Assembly (NCBI GenBank): GCA_035548515.1
Contig: DASZSW010000018.1
Location: 124,001-188,000, forward strand
Direction of reading: 5' to 3'
Length of the DNA stretch: 64,000 nt
Source: DASZQY01 sp035548515
GTDB taxonomy: Bacteria > Pseudomonadota > Alphaproteobacteria > Rhizobiales > Kaistiaceae
Positions 48,321 through 56,929 of the stretch are shown piece after piece. The position numbers and the translations under genes were made by a program. Position 1 is the first letter of the stretch, and each line of letters starts with the position of its first letter. The notes beneath the pieces are model-generated. The model did not search any database and had not been told where the DNA came from. It saw nothing but the letters and a program-made list of their open reading frames with translations.

Positions 48321-50495
48321 CTATCTCCGCATGTTGGTGAGGGCGAGCGCCCAACGATGGTCGAAGGCCCACTGATCGACGCGCCCGGCGAGCGGCGGCT
48401 CAGCGGCGGCCGGCCGTTCTTCCGCCGCAACCATCTCCGTCTCCGGCTGCCATAGAGCGGGCGTGCCCGCGAGGCGGATGCGGAGGGCCATGTCGAGATT
48501 TTTCGCCGCCGGCCCAAGGTAGGCACGAGCGAAGCCACCGGCCGCCTCGAAGCCGGCGCGCGACACAACGCAACATTCGAGCGTGCCGGCCGAGACTTCC
48601 AAGAGTTCGGCGCCGGCGAGGGCAGCCCGCGGGAAGCCGCGATGCCTGAAGCGAATCTCGCGCTTGCCGTTGCGTTCGCCAAATTCCGTGCCGGCCCAGC
48701 GGACCGAATTGTCCTCGAACAGAACGGTTGGCGAGACGAGATGGCGGCCGCCGTTTTGGCGGTAGGTTTCGAGCAGGCGCTGCAGCCAGCCGGGCGAGGC
48801 GGGCAGCAGGTTCGCCGCGAGCAGCGCCAAGGTCCCTGCCCTGGTCGCGGCGACGCCCGCCTCGAGGCCGTCGAACGCATCGGCCGCAGGCATCGTCGGC
48901 ACCAGTCGCAGCGAAAGCCGATAGAAGGACGCGAGGCGGCGGATGTCGCCGGTGATGGCCGATAGCGCTTCAGCCGGCGCAGCGAAAACGACCGGCAGAC
49001 GGCGTGCGTATGGGTCTATGGCCAGCAGCGGCAGAAGGCCGAGCGCGTCTCCGGCGCGTTCGTCTGCCCCGATGACCAGCGCAACCGAGGCAGGGTCATC
49101 GAAGGCGGCCGGCGGGCCGAGGTCGGTGGTTTCGGCGGTCGACGGCGGGACGTGACCCGCCGCGCGCAGCATGGGCCCCAGCTGGCGTTCGACGATGGCG
49201 TCTGCGGCTGCGGTACGCGGGTCGATCGAGCTGAGCAGCTTGCCGATCACCTCGCGCGGGGGCGCTTCGGCGAACGTCAACGGAAAGAATGACGGCGGAT
49301 TGCCGCCGCCGAGGTCAAGCTCCAGGTGGGCCGGGCCGGGGTTCACGCCGGCGATGCCGGCGAAGGCGAGGAAGCCGGATTGCTTGGCGCTCGCGGTGAG
49401 TTCGCGGAATAGCGGATCGCCGGCGTAGGCGCCGGCGACGTCGGCGCGCGGTAGACGGGTCCAGTCGTTACTGATGACGACGCTCTCAGCGCCGGTGTGC
49501 AGGCGGACGGCGCGCACGCGATTCCTGGGGTCGAGGAGCCAGCCGGCGACCAGAATGCCGGAACCCGGAAGCGCGACGGCGAGATCGATACCGAGACGCA
49601 CCGGCTCCTGAAGCTGGGATACCGTCTCGCGGCCATCGAAGCGATGCGCGGTGCGGCGGAGGCGAATGAGCACGTCCTCGGGCGCGGTGGCGCGCGGCAT
49701 CAAGCTGCGCAGGTGGCCGGGAATTTCGCGGGCTGCGATCAGCTTGCGCTGGTTGTAGACCTCGATGGCGCGCCAGCCCTCCTCGCCTCGGTACAGGATC
49801 TGCGTCAGCAGCGATGGATCGCCGAGCGGTGCGGGCGCGACAATGCCGGCGAAGCCATGACCGCGGCTGCCGAGGTCGTCGCGGTCGTAGCTCGCCGCGG
49901 CAAGCTCGGCGATGGCGGGCGGCTCGCCAACGGTCAGGATGCGCGTGCGGCCGGCGGGAAGATCGGACGCCCAACCTTGCAGGAACATCTCCTCGCCTTC
50001 GGAGATGCCGCAGACCTCGATGAAGCCGGTGTGGCGTGCAGCAAGACGGATCAGAGTGGCAGCAGCGCGGATGCGCGCCGGTGATGGAGACTCGCCGAGG
50101 AGACCCTCGACGAGGCCATCGACGACCGCGGCAAAGCCGGCGCCGGATTCTGCGGCAATGGTGCGGAAGACGATGTCGAGGCTTGCCGGCTTGCCCAGCG
50201 CGAGTGCGATCTTGCGACCGGGCAATGCAAGCGAAACGGAACGCAACGCGCTGCGCTCGCGCGCGGGCAGCGGGAAGACTACGGCGAAGGCGGACGGATG
50301 ACCGGCGGCAGGTTGAGCGAGCGGCCAGCCGATCGCGGCAGCCTGCCACCTAAGTCTCGCGTCATTGTTCGGGAAAACGTCGACGGTCGGCGGTACGCCA
50401 TCGCCCAGCGCCGCCATAATCACGGCGCCGTCCTCGGTCATCGCCCAGAGGGCGTTGTCGTGGGACAAGCGGGGGACATCCGGCGGCTCAATCAT
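48321..50495 (-). CDS. Degenerate GT2-like glycosyltransferase with N-terminal extension
   Basis: A 724-residue protein that parallels the GT2 at 53269 in length and layout. From about residue 465 on it aligns with the GT2 domain: AANLLPASPGWLQRL against NSDVIPMSSGWLDRL, LFEDNSVRWAG against LFEDNSIQHAG. The acidic residues that make the enzyme work are changed: the Asp of NSDV is Asn, and the Glu-Asp of GDYEDSD are Lys-Asn. So the transferase is probably inactive or altered. The first 460 residues include a beta-sandwich-like segment (VAGWLLDPRNRVRAVRLHTG) shared with its paralogue. It is three bases from the coiled-coil protein gene and three bases before the GT4. Confidence 0.78.
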   Translation of the reverse strand: MIEPPDVPRLSHDNALWAMTEDGAVIMAALGDGVPPTVDVFPNNDARLRWQAAAIGWPLAQPAAGHPSAFAVVFPLPARERSALRSVSLALPGRKIALALGKPASLDIVFRTIAAESGAGFAAVVDGLVEGLLGESPSPARIRAAATLIRLAARHTGFIEVCGISEGEEMFLQGWASDLPAGRTRILTVGEPPAIAELAAASYDRDDLGSRGHGFAGIVAPAPLGDPSLLTQILYRGEEGWRAIEVYNQRKLIAAREIPGHLRSLMPRATAPEDVLIRLRRTAHRFDGRETVSQLQEPVRLGIDLAVALPGSGILVAGWLLDPRNRVRAVRLHTGAESVVISNDWTRLPRADVAGAYAGDPLFRELTASAKQSGFLAFAGIAGVNPGPAHLELDLGGGNPPSFFPLTFAEAPPREVIGKLLSSIDPRTAAADAIVERQLGPMLRAAGHVPPSTAETTDLGPPAAFDDPASVALVIGADERAGDALGLLPLLAIDPYARRLPVVFAAPAEALSAITGDIRRLASFYRLSLRLVPTMPAADAFDGLEAGVAATRAGTLALLAANLLPASPGWLQRLLETYRQNGGRHLVSPTVLFEDNSVRWAGTEFGERNGKREIRFRHRGFPRAALAGAELLEVSAGTLECCVVSRAGFEAAGGFARAYLGPAAKNLDMALRIRLAGTPALWQPETEMVAAEERPAAAEPPLAGRVDQWAFDHRWALALTNMRR

Positions 50496-50498
50496 CGC

Positions 50499-51170
50499 TC
50501 AGAGCCTCATCGCCGCCGTGAGCGCAACGCCTATCACCAGGCCGACGGCCGCGGTAAGCCAGAGAAGATGGCCCTTCACCGGGTGAACATTCTGCTTGGC
50601 GAGCGCCTCAAGCCGGCTGCTGAAGCCGTGCATGACGCCGTCGAAGCGAACGAGCATCACCTCGAGTTCGGCCAGGCGATCAACCATCGCCTTTTTGGTG
50701 GTCACGAATTCTGCGAGCGACGCAGACTGGCGGCCCTGTATGCGGCGTTGCGCAATGATTGCCGCCTCGAGGCGATCCAGCACCGGTCCGAAAGACGCGG
50801 CAATGGTCGACTCGGCCGATGCCGACGATGCCGGCACGTCGAGCTCGAGGTCGGGACCTCCGTCGGGATGAAGTGCGACCGCGCGCAGTGTACCGGCGAT
50901 CGGCTGATGCAATTCGATATCGAAGGCATGGCCACCGTCGCCGACGCCATTGCGCCGCAGGTCGATGCGCGGCTTGTCGGCGATGACCATTGCAACCTGC
51001 TCGTCACCATCGAGGATACGCACGCTCAGACGTTGGCGCGGGGCGCCCGGATGCCAGGCCCAGCCGTAGACGCGGCCACCTTCGATAGCGTCGATGCGTC
51101 CGCGAAGCGGTGACATGACGGGGCGCGGCGCGTCGCCGGTCACGGAAAGGCTGTTGGCGGCAAATGTCAT
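50499..51170 (-). CDS. C-terminally anchored coiled-coil protein in glycan cluster
   Basis: A 223-residue protein with three parts. Residues about 20-110 form a beta-rich domain, GRIDAIEGGRVYGWAWHPG then RIDLRRNGVGDGGHAFDIEL, of the kind found attached to glycosyltransferases; the same G-W-x-x-P turn is present in both GT2-type neighbours. Residues about 125-190 are helical with a likely coiled coil. Residues about 200-222 (LLWLTAAVGLVIGVALTAA) are one hydrophobic helix at the carboxyl end, with no signal peptide, so the protein should be tail-anchored in the inner membrane with its domain in the cytoplasm. It may recruit the neighbouring transferases to the membrane; that is inference. No named family recognised. 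Confidence 0.7.
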   Translation of the reverse strand: MTFAANSLSVTGDAPRPVMSPLRGRIDAIEGGRVYGWAWHPGAPRQRLSVRILDGDEQVAMVIADKPRIDLRRNGVGDGGHAFDIELHQPIAGTLRAVALHPDGGPDLELDVPASSASAESTIAASFGPVLDRLEAAIIAQRRIQGRQSASLAEFVTTKKAMVDRLAELEVMLVRFDGVMHGFSSRLEALAKQNVHPVKGHLLWLTAAVGLVIGVALTAAMRL

Positions 51171-51179
51171 CTGTCGCCC

Positions 51180-52451
51180 CTACGCCGCCACCAACGCACC
51201 AACGCGCGCGGGCCTGATGCCGAACGCCGCTACGTGTTGTGCCGCGACCTGATCCGTGCTGGGCGGGCGCGTAGTTGCAGCAGCCAGGCGCCGCCAGAGC
51301 GCGGGATCCTCGGCGCAGCGGCGCATGACGCGCGCGAGATCGTGGGCATCGCCGGGAAGCGCATGGATGCCGTTCCGCTCGTCGTCCACCAGCTCGGCCA
51401 TGCCGCCGATGCCGCTGGCGATGATCGGGCGGCCGTGGAATCGCGCCTCGCCGATGGTGAGCGGGGCGTTTTCCCACCACACCGAGGGCACGATGACCCA
51501 GTCCACCGCGGACATAAGGTCAGGAACATCGGAGCGGCTGTACTGCCCGAGGCGGCGGACGTTGTCGCGTACGTCGGCAAATTTCGCCTCGAGGTCGGCG
51601 GTGAAGCCATCGCTCTGGAACAGCGCGGCGCCATGCATGCGCAGTTCGAAATCGACGTCGCCTGCGGCCAGTTCGCGGCAGGCGTCGAGGAGGACGTTGA
51701 CGCCCTTCCACGGGTTGAGGTTGCCGAAGTAGCCGAAGACGTTGCGCGTGACGTGCGGCGGACCGCGGTGCGGGACCGGATCTTCGACGGGGTGGCCGTT
51801 CTCGATCACCGCGATGCGGTCCGCGGGGATGCCCCAATCGACGTAGCGGTCCTTCAGGAAGTGGCTAGGGCTGATGAAGGTGTCGACGGCGGCGAGATGC
51901 GATTTGATGTTGATCTCGCGCAGACGGAAATTCGCCGCGGACATTTCCGGGAAGCAGGCGTGGCAGCGATCGGGCGAGGCCTCGAGGCAGCGGCTGTGAT
52001 CCCTGGTGCGGATCATCAGGCCCTCGTTGGCGCAGATCGGATAGTAGTCGTGGAGCATGAAGACGATGCGCGCGTTGGGCAGGACGCGGCGTACGAGCGC
52101 CGGAAACTCCGCGCCGACGAGCAGCAGATGATGTATTTCGACGACATCGGGGCGGAACTCCTCGAGGAGGGCGACGAGATCGGGCACGACACCGTGCAGG
52201 TCGATCTGGCTGAGCGCGAAGCGGTCGAAGTGGCCCGCCCAGAGGACAATCTCGTCGGCGGCGTCGCCAACCGCCTGGAAGCTCGTCCCCGGGCGGGCCT
52301 CGCGGTGCACCTGGTTGGTCGCCGCCAAAAACAGGGCGTCCCAGCCGGCGCGCTTGTAGGCCTGGAAAAGATCGTGGGCGACGATCTCGGTGCCACCCGG
52401 ATGAAAGGCCGGGTGATTGTGAGCGACGACGAGAATGCGCGGGTTGGTCAT
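51180..52451 (-). CDS. Glycosyltransferase family 4 protein
   Basis: A 423-residue GT4 paralogue of the protein at 46959. ILVVAHNHPAFHPGGTEIVA opens the amino domain, CHACFPEMSA is the CxxC insert, GYFGNLNPWKGVNVLLDA opens the carboxyl domain, and VPSVWWENAPLTIGEARFHGRPIIASGIGG carries the E-x7-E region. ATG at 52451 overlaps the methyltransferase stop by four bases. It probably adds a sugar to the same glycan as its paralogue. Confidence 0.9.
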   Translation of the reverse strand: MTNPRILVVAHNHPAFHPGGTEIVAHDLFQAYKRAGWDALFLAATNQVHREARPGTSFQAVGDAADEIVLWAGHFDRFALSQIDLHGVVPDLVALLEEFRPDVVEIHHLLLVGAEFPALVRRVLPNARIVFMLHDYYPICANEGLMIRTRDHSRCLEASPDRCHACFPEMSAANFRLREINIKSHLAAVDTFISPSHFLKDRYVDWGIPADRIAVIENGHPVEDPVPHRGPPHVTRNVFGYFGNLNPWKGVNVLLDACRELAAGDVDFELRMHGAALFQSDGFTADLEAKFADVRDNVRRLGQYSRSDVPDLMSAVDWVIVPSVWWENAPLTIGEARFHGRPIIASGIGGMAELVDDERNGIHALPGDAHDLARVMRRCAEDPALWRRLAAATTRPPSTDQVAAQHVAAFGIRPARVGALVAA

Positions 52452-53272
52452 TTCGCGTGCTTCTGCCCGAGGATGAAGATGTCCTGGAAATGCGCGGACG
52501 GACGCCCGCGCCACCGGCCCAGCGACTTGCGGCGCACCTCCAGGCCGGCCGCGTCGACGACCTCCTCGATCAGGCCGTCGTCGAAGGCGACGGCGCTCAG
52601 CGGGTTCACCTTGTCGACGTACCATTCCGGCCCGCCGTCGATGCGCTTGAAGTCGAGCCGGGGATCGCGGTTGCGGGGCGGCGCCTCGGCGTTCCGTGTC
52701 ATCACGAACGCGGTGAGCATCACAGTGCCTCCCGGAGCGAGGACGCGCGCGGTCTCAACGGCGTAGCGACGGAGTTCGGGCGCGGGCAAGTGCGTGGCCA
52801 CCGAGACGAGCATCACGAAGCTGAAGGCTGCGTCCGCAAACGGCAGCGTCACATCGTTGCCGGCGAGCATGCCTGTGGGGTTGTAGATTGCGTGACGGAT
52901 GTCGAGATGCCGGAAGCGGAAGTTCGCATAGGCCGGAGTGATGATGCCGTCACACCAATCGATGCCCGCCTTGACCGGATCGACGCCGTCGTAGGTGCCG
53001 CGCTCGGGCTCGAGGTACTGCGTCATGGGCACGGCAAGGCGGCCGATGCCGCAGCCGATATCCAACACATGCGCATCGGGACGCAGTCCGCCGAGCTCGA
53101 CGGCGTGAGCCAGAAACTCCGCTCCTATCGCGCGATAGTCGCCGTCGCCAACGAACAAGCGGTCCTGTGGCGGGAACGGCATGAAACGATTGCGCCGGAC
53201 CGTTTCGGCCAGCCAGCGGATCGGCGGCGGCTGTTCCTCGGGCGTCGCGACGACTTGCAAAGCTGCGCTCAT
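52448..53272 (-). CDS. SAM-dependent methyltransferase
   Basis: A 274-residue class I methyltransferase. SAM motif I is VLDIGCGIGRLAVPM, and LPFADAAFSFVMLVSVATHLP is motif II/III, as in small-molecule and sugar methyltransferases. The context, between a GT2 and a GT4, suggests methylation of a sugar in the surface glycan. ATG at 53272 overlaps the GT2 stop by four bases. Confidence 0.88.
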   Translation of the reverse strand: MSAALQVVATPEEQPPPIRWLAETVRRNRFMPFPPQDRLFVGDGDYRAIGAEFLAHAVELGGLRPDAHVLDIGCGIGRLAVPMTQYLEPERGTYDGVDPVKAGIDWCDGIITPAYANFRFRHLDIRHAIYNPTGMLAGNDVTLPFADAAFSFVMLVSVATHLPAPELRRYAVETARVLAPGGTVMLTAFVMTRNAEAPPRNRDPRLDFKRIDGGPEWYVDKVNPLSAVAFDDGLIEEVVDAAGLEVRRKSLGRWRGRPSAHFQDIFILGQKHAK

Positions 53273-55461
53273 GCGGCACTCCTCAGTGACGTGCCGCCCG
53301 CGGATGCCATGAGCCGACGCATGTCGTCGGCCCAGCGCCGGGCGTGCAGCCAACCGTTGTAGCGATCGGCCGAGCCGCGCATGTAGTCGGCGCTCTGGCG
53401 GATCGACTGGCGTTCGAGGTGGTACAGCTCGACGCCCGCGACGTAGGCGATCTCGTATCCGGAGCGGCGGACCTTCAGGCACAGGTCGCTGTCTTCATAG
53501 TCGCCGATGACGTAGTCCTCGGTGAAGCCGCCAACGGCTTCGAAGACATCGCGGCGGACGAACAGACAGGCGCCGGTCACCGCCGGCACGAGGCGATCAA
53601 CCGTCGCCGGCGCATAGTTGCGCGGCAGCCCCTTATAGAAATGATTGTTGATCCAGCGGCCGAACTGATTGACCGAGAAGAACATGCCGGCGTGCTGGAT
53701 CGAGTTGTCCTCGAACAGCAGCTTCGGGCCGCAAATGCCGACCTTTGGCGACAGGCGGCCCGCGAGACGATCAAGCCAGCCGGATGACATCGGAATGACG
53801 TCCGAGTTGAGCATCGCGAGAGTGACGCCGCGCGCGACGCGGGCGCCGGCGTTGCAAGCCGCCGCATAGCCGCCGTTGCGCGCCATCACTACCAAGGTGA
53901 TCGGCAGCCCATGCAGCAGGTGCAGTCCCTGCATCAGATGGAGCACATCGGCCGCCTGCTCCGGCGAATCGAGGACATAGATCAGCTCGGCTCGCGCGAG
54001 CTCCGGATCGGCGGCGAACGCGCCGATCTGCGCGCGGAGGAAGGACAGATTCCGATAGAGCGGCACGACCACGCTGACCGCCGGGTGCGGGACCGGGCTA
54101 CCGATCTGCTCGATGCGCGGTGGCGGCAATGTGGCCTGGATCGTCTTCTGCAGCGTGCCCAGAACTGGCGCTAGAAATTCCGCCAGGATCGTTTCGCTGA
54201 GGTGCTGTTGCGGCGTAGCGCGGAGGAGCAGCGCCCGGCGGCCGATCGGGTCAGCCGGTTGCGGTCGAGGCACGATGCGATGCTGCGTGCCGGAGGTGAG
54301 GTTCAGGTAAAGGCGCGGCTGCAAAACCAGCGTTTCGGTTCGGTACGTCGCCGCGAATCCGATGAAGCCCGTGGGCGGGTTCGGGTTCGCGGCTGTCGGC
54401 GAAAGCTGGAAACGATGCCAGGCGACCGCGTGCCGCGCGCCGGACTCGTCCTCGGCCTCCAGCTTGTCGATGAAGCCGCCGGGATCGCGCATCCAGCCTG
54501 CGACCACCAGGCCGGCGGGCTCCGCGAGCGCCAACTCCACGCCGAAGGATGGCGAGCCGTTGCGGCCGGCGAGCTGGCGCGGCCGCAGGGGCGACTTCAT
54601 CTGGAACTCGAGCGAGGCGGAGTGACCGTGCGGTCCCGCCTCCGCCACCGCGCGGGCGACGAACTCGCGCAGGCGGTCGCTGGCGGTCGCGACCTGCAAC
54701 TGCCACCATTGCGGCAAGGTGAGGACAATGGCGGCGCGCCGCGGGTTGCGAATGGCGACGCCGTGCTCGCCGACGATGACCAGGCGATCGCTGGCAATGA
54801 AGTCAGCCGGCCCAACCAGACGCAGCACGCGCTTTTTCTGGCGCGCGTCGGCGCGGTGCCAGCAGCGCGGCAGATGCTCGATGCCTCTGGCGGAGACGGC
54901 ATAGATGGCGCGGACATCGCCCAGCGCGTCCGGCAGGACGGTGCGGTGGAGCGCGCGGCCCTCCCCGATGTCAGCCTCAACGCTTGTGATCGCCGAGGAA
55001 GGCGACAGCGCCTCGGCGAGTTTGCGGATAGCACGGGCGAAGGCCGGATCACGGCGCAAGTGGAAGACACTCGACCAGACGCCAAGCAACGCCGAAACGA
55101 GCGAAATACGCGCGGCAGGCTCTAGTCCGGCGGCAAGCGCCGCCAGATCCGCTGGGCGGTAGCGCGCGCCGGGCTGGAGGTCGATCAGCCGGCCGGCGAC
55201 CAGCACGCCGGTGAAGGCGCGCAGGACCAGCGGCCGCTCCGACGCCGGCGGACGAAACGCCCAGAGTACTCTCGTGCCTCCATTTGCGAGCGGCAGGCGC
55301 AGCGTCGTCAGCGGCGCCGGAGCGGCGCCGGAAAGTGTTTCGATACGCGCGGCGGAACGCAGGCGCGTGCCGATGTCGCAGGCGACCACCAACACGCCGC
55401 TGCCAAGAGTGCGGACGTCGAGAATGCCGTCGGCCGATGAATCGATGGTCGTCGTGCTCAC
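53269..55461 (-). CDS. GT2 family glycosyltransferase with N-terminal extension
   Basis: A 730-residue protein. The GT2 domain starts near residue 465 (SVVVPLYRNLSFLRAQI), keeps the acidic NSDV motif that stands for DxD, and has GDYEDSDLCLKVRRSGY with the catalytic acidic pair. LFEDNSIQHAGMFF and ACLFVRRDVFEAVGGF are typical of RfbF-like rhamnosyl- and related transferases. The first 450 residues are an extension with GLVVAGWMRDPGGFIDKLEAED, a segment shared in form with two neighbours. The start is GTG at 55461 with GGGGGAAA seven bases upstream. It follows the RTX gene by 62 bases. Confidence 0.88.
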   Translation of the reverse strand: MSTTTIDSSADGILDVRTLGSGVLVVACDIGTRLRSAARIETLSGAAPAPLTTLRLPLANGGTRVLWAFRPPASERPLVLRAFTGVLVAGRLIDLQPGARYRPADLAALAAGLEPAARISLVSALLGVWSSVFHLRRDPAFARAIRKLAEALSPSSAITSVEADIGEGRALHRTVLPDALGDVRAIYAVSARGIEHLPRCWHRADARQKKRVLRLVGPADFIASDRLVIVGEHGVAIRNPRRAAIVLTLPQWWQLQVATASDRLREFVARAVAEAGPHGHSASLEFQMKSPLRPRQLAGRNGSPSFGVELALAEPAGLVVAGWMRDPGGFIDKLEAEDESGARHAVAWHRFQLSPTAANPNPPTGFIGFAATYRTETLVLQPRLYLNLTSGTQHRIVPRPQPADPIGRRALLLRATPQQHLSETILAEFLAPVLGTLQKTIQATLPPPRIEQIGSPVPHPAVSVVVPLYRNLSFLRAQIGAFAADPELARAELIYVLDSPEQAADVLHLMQGLHLLHGLPITLVVMARNGGYAAACNAGARVARGVTLAMLNSDVIPMSSGWLDRLAGRLSPKVGICGPKLLFEDNSIQHAGMFFSVNQFGRWINNHFYKGLPRNYAPATVDRLVPAVTGACLFVRRDVFEAVGGFTEDYVIGDYEDSDLCLKVRRSGYEIAYVAGVELYHLERQSIRQSADYMRGSADRYNGWLHARRWADDMRRLMASAGGTSLRSAA

Positions 55462-55523
55462 AGATTTCCCCCGGAAGAAAAGCCGGGTGGCGCCGCAGTG
55501 GCGCCACCCGGGTCGGCGTTGGG

Positions 55524-56669
55524 TTAGTGCACGTTGAAGTACAGGCTGGGATCGGCCTGCACGTCGTCGGCATTGACGTTGTGCAGGGTGATCGTGTCGC
55601 CGTTGCCGAGGTCGACGATCGTGTCGCTGCCGACCTGGGTCACCCTTGCCGCGACATCGTCGGCCGTCGTGATGGTCGTGCCGTTGATGTTCTTGGCGAT
55701 CTGCATGATGTCGTCGCCGGCCGTGAAGTCGACGATGACGTCCTGACCGCCGCCGCCGGTGAAGACGAAGATGTCGTGACCCGCGCCGCCGGTCAGCGTG
55801 TCGGCGTGGGCGCCGCCATCCAGCGTGTCGTCTCCCGCACCGCCGTTGAGAACGTCGTGGCCGGTGCCGCCGGAGAGGTAATCGTTGCCGGTGCCACCAT
55901 CGAGGTTGTCGTTGCCGGTGCCGCCGATGAGCGTATCGTCGCCGGAGCCGCCGGTGATGGTGTCATTGCCGGTGCCGCCGTCGAGGTAGTCGTTGCCGCT
56001 ACCGCCGTCGATGGTGTCGGAATGGTCGCCGCCGAAGATCTGGTCGTCGCCATTGCCGCCGGACAGATTGTCCTGGCCGGTGTTCCCGTAGATGACGTCG
56101 TTGCCGTCGCCACCCATGATGGTGTCGTTGCCGGTGCCGCCGGTGAGCGTATCGTCGCCGGTGCCGCCGTCGATCGTGTCATCGCCGGTGCCGCCGTCGA
56201 TGGTGTCGGAACCGGAACCGCCGGACAGCGTGTCGTTGTGGTCGCCGCCGTAGATCAGGTCGTCGCCAGCGCCGCCATCGATCACGTCCTGGCCAGTGTC
56301 GCCGATGAGGGTGTCATCGCCGTCGCCGCCCGAGATGGTGTCGTTGCCTGTGCTGCCCTCGACGTAGTCGTCGCCGCTACCGGCGTCGATCACGTCGTCG
56401 CCGCTACCGGCATAGATGTGGTCGTCGCCGGAACCGCCGAAGATGTGATCGTTGTGCTCGTCGCCGTAGAGGAAATCATCGCCGGAGCCGCCGTTGATCT
56501 GATCCTGGCCGGTGCCGCCATGGACCGTGTCGTCGCCGCTGCCGCCGTTGATCGTGTCGTTGCCGGCGTTGCCGTTGAGGGTGTCGTCGCCGGAGCCGCC
56601 GTTGATGACGTCGGCTTTACTCGTCCCATTCAGGGTGTCGTCGTAGGCACTGCCTTCTAGAGTCGCCAT
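55524..56669 (-). CDS. RTX calcium-binding repeat protein (type I secretion substrate)
   Basis: A 381-residue protein of which residues about 5-300 are RTX nonapeptides of the form GGxGxDxLx, which bind calcium in a beta-roll after export. About thirty such repeats are present with no enzymatic domain. Residues about 305-381 form the family carboxyl region (IFVFTGGGGQDVIVDFTAGDD, then an Asp-rich end), where uncleaved type I secretion signals lie. A 72-residue super-repeat is visible (see separate entry). Type I ATPase and adaptor genes are just upstream on the same strand, so it is the likely cargo. The role could be an S-layer-like or capsule-anchoring protein, since it has no toxin domain. 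Confidence 0.93.
   Translation of the reverse strand: MATLEGSAYDDTLNGTSKADVINGGSGDDTLNGNAGNDTINGGSGDDTVHGGTGQDQINGGSGDDFLYGDEHNDHIFGGSGDDHIYAGSGDDVIDAGSGDDYVEGSTGNDTISGGDGDDTLIGDTGQDVIDGGAGDDLIYGGDHNDTLSGGSGSDTIDGGTGDDTIDGGTGDDTLTGGTGNDTIMGGDGNDVIYGNTGQDNLSGGNGDDQIFGGDHSDTIDGGSGNDYLDGGTGNDTITGGSGDDTLIGGTGNDNLDGGTGNDYLSGGTGHDVLNGGAGDDTLDGGAHADTLTGGAGHDIFVFTGGGGQDVIVDFTAGDDIMQIAKNINGTTITTADDVAARVTQVGSDTIVDLGNGDTITLHNVNADDVQADPSLYFNVH
55770..56513 (-). repeat. 72-residue (216-base) RTX super-repeat, four units in register
   Basis: Within the RTX gene, TGQD begins at residues 53, 125 and 197, and TGHD at 269: spacing exactly 72 each. In step with this, a histidine in the repeat cores stands at residues 72, 144, 216 and 288 (DEHND, GDHND, GDHSD, GAHAD). 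So eight nonapeptides make one higher-order unit, repeated about three and a half times. The fourth unit runs into the carboxyl domain. Confidence 0.85.
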
Positions 56670-56929
56670 CGCCCTGTCTCCATTGTCAGGCCCTCCGGCA
56701 TGCTTGCCCGGGCCGCAACCGCCTACGATCCCCCGCGATTGCTACTGTAGACAGTATATCGGCGATGCTTGCTGCAGAACTTCTATTGTTGATCCGATAC
56801 TGACTATCGGCTGCCGCAGTTAAGTCGCTTTAAACAGTTATAAGCCGAATTATTATTCGATGCTGTCAGTATATCTGGAAACTAGTTTGGAAGTCGAAGC
56901 GATATCGCGCAAATCCAGAAACAGCTCCG
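56670..56929. promoter_or_regulatory. AT-rich promoter region of RTX gene with paired boxes
   Basis: A 260-base AT-rich gap separates the adaptor gene from the RTX gene, both on the minus strand. CAGTATATC occurs at 56752-56760 and 56867-56875; read on the minus strand each gives GATATACTG, containing the -10-like TATACT. For the copy at 56867 a weak -35 TCGACT lies 18 bases upstream. A separate, strongly regulated RTX promoter is likely; the boxes could be operators or start sites. Confidence 0.5.

Noticed and set aside
55770..56513. CRISPR-like array suggested by regular repeats
   Set aside because: The period is coding (27 and 216 bases) and without conserved repeat and unique spacer pattern; no cas genes are present.
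55284..56660. Long plus-strand frame of about 458 codons full of VVAGAAVD-type repeats
   Set aside because: It is the antisense shadow of the RTX repeats; its repetition is only the complement of the GGxGxDxL codons, and the minus-strand gene has a ribosome site, operon context and a known family.
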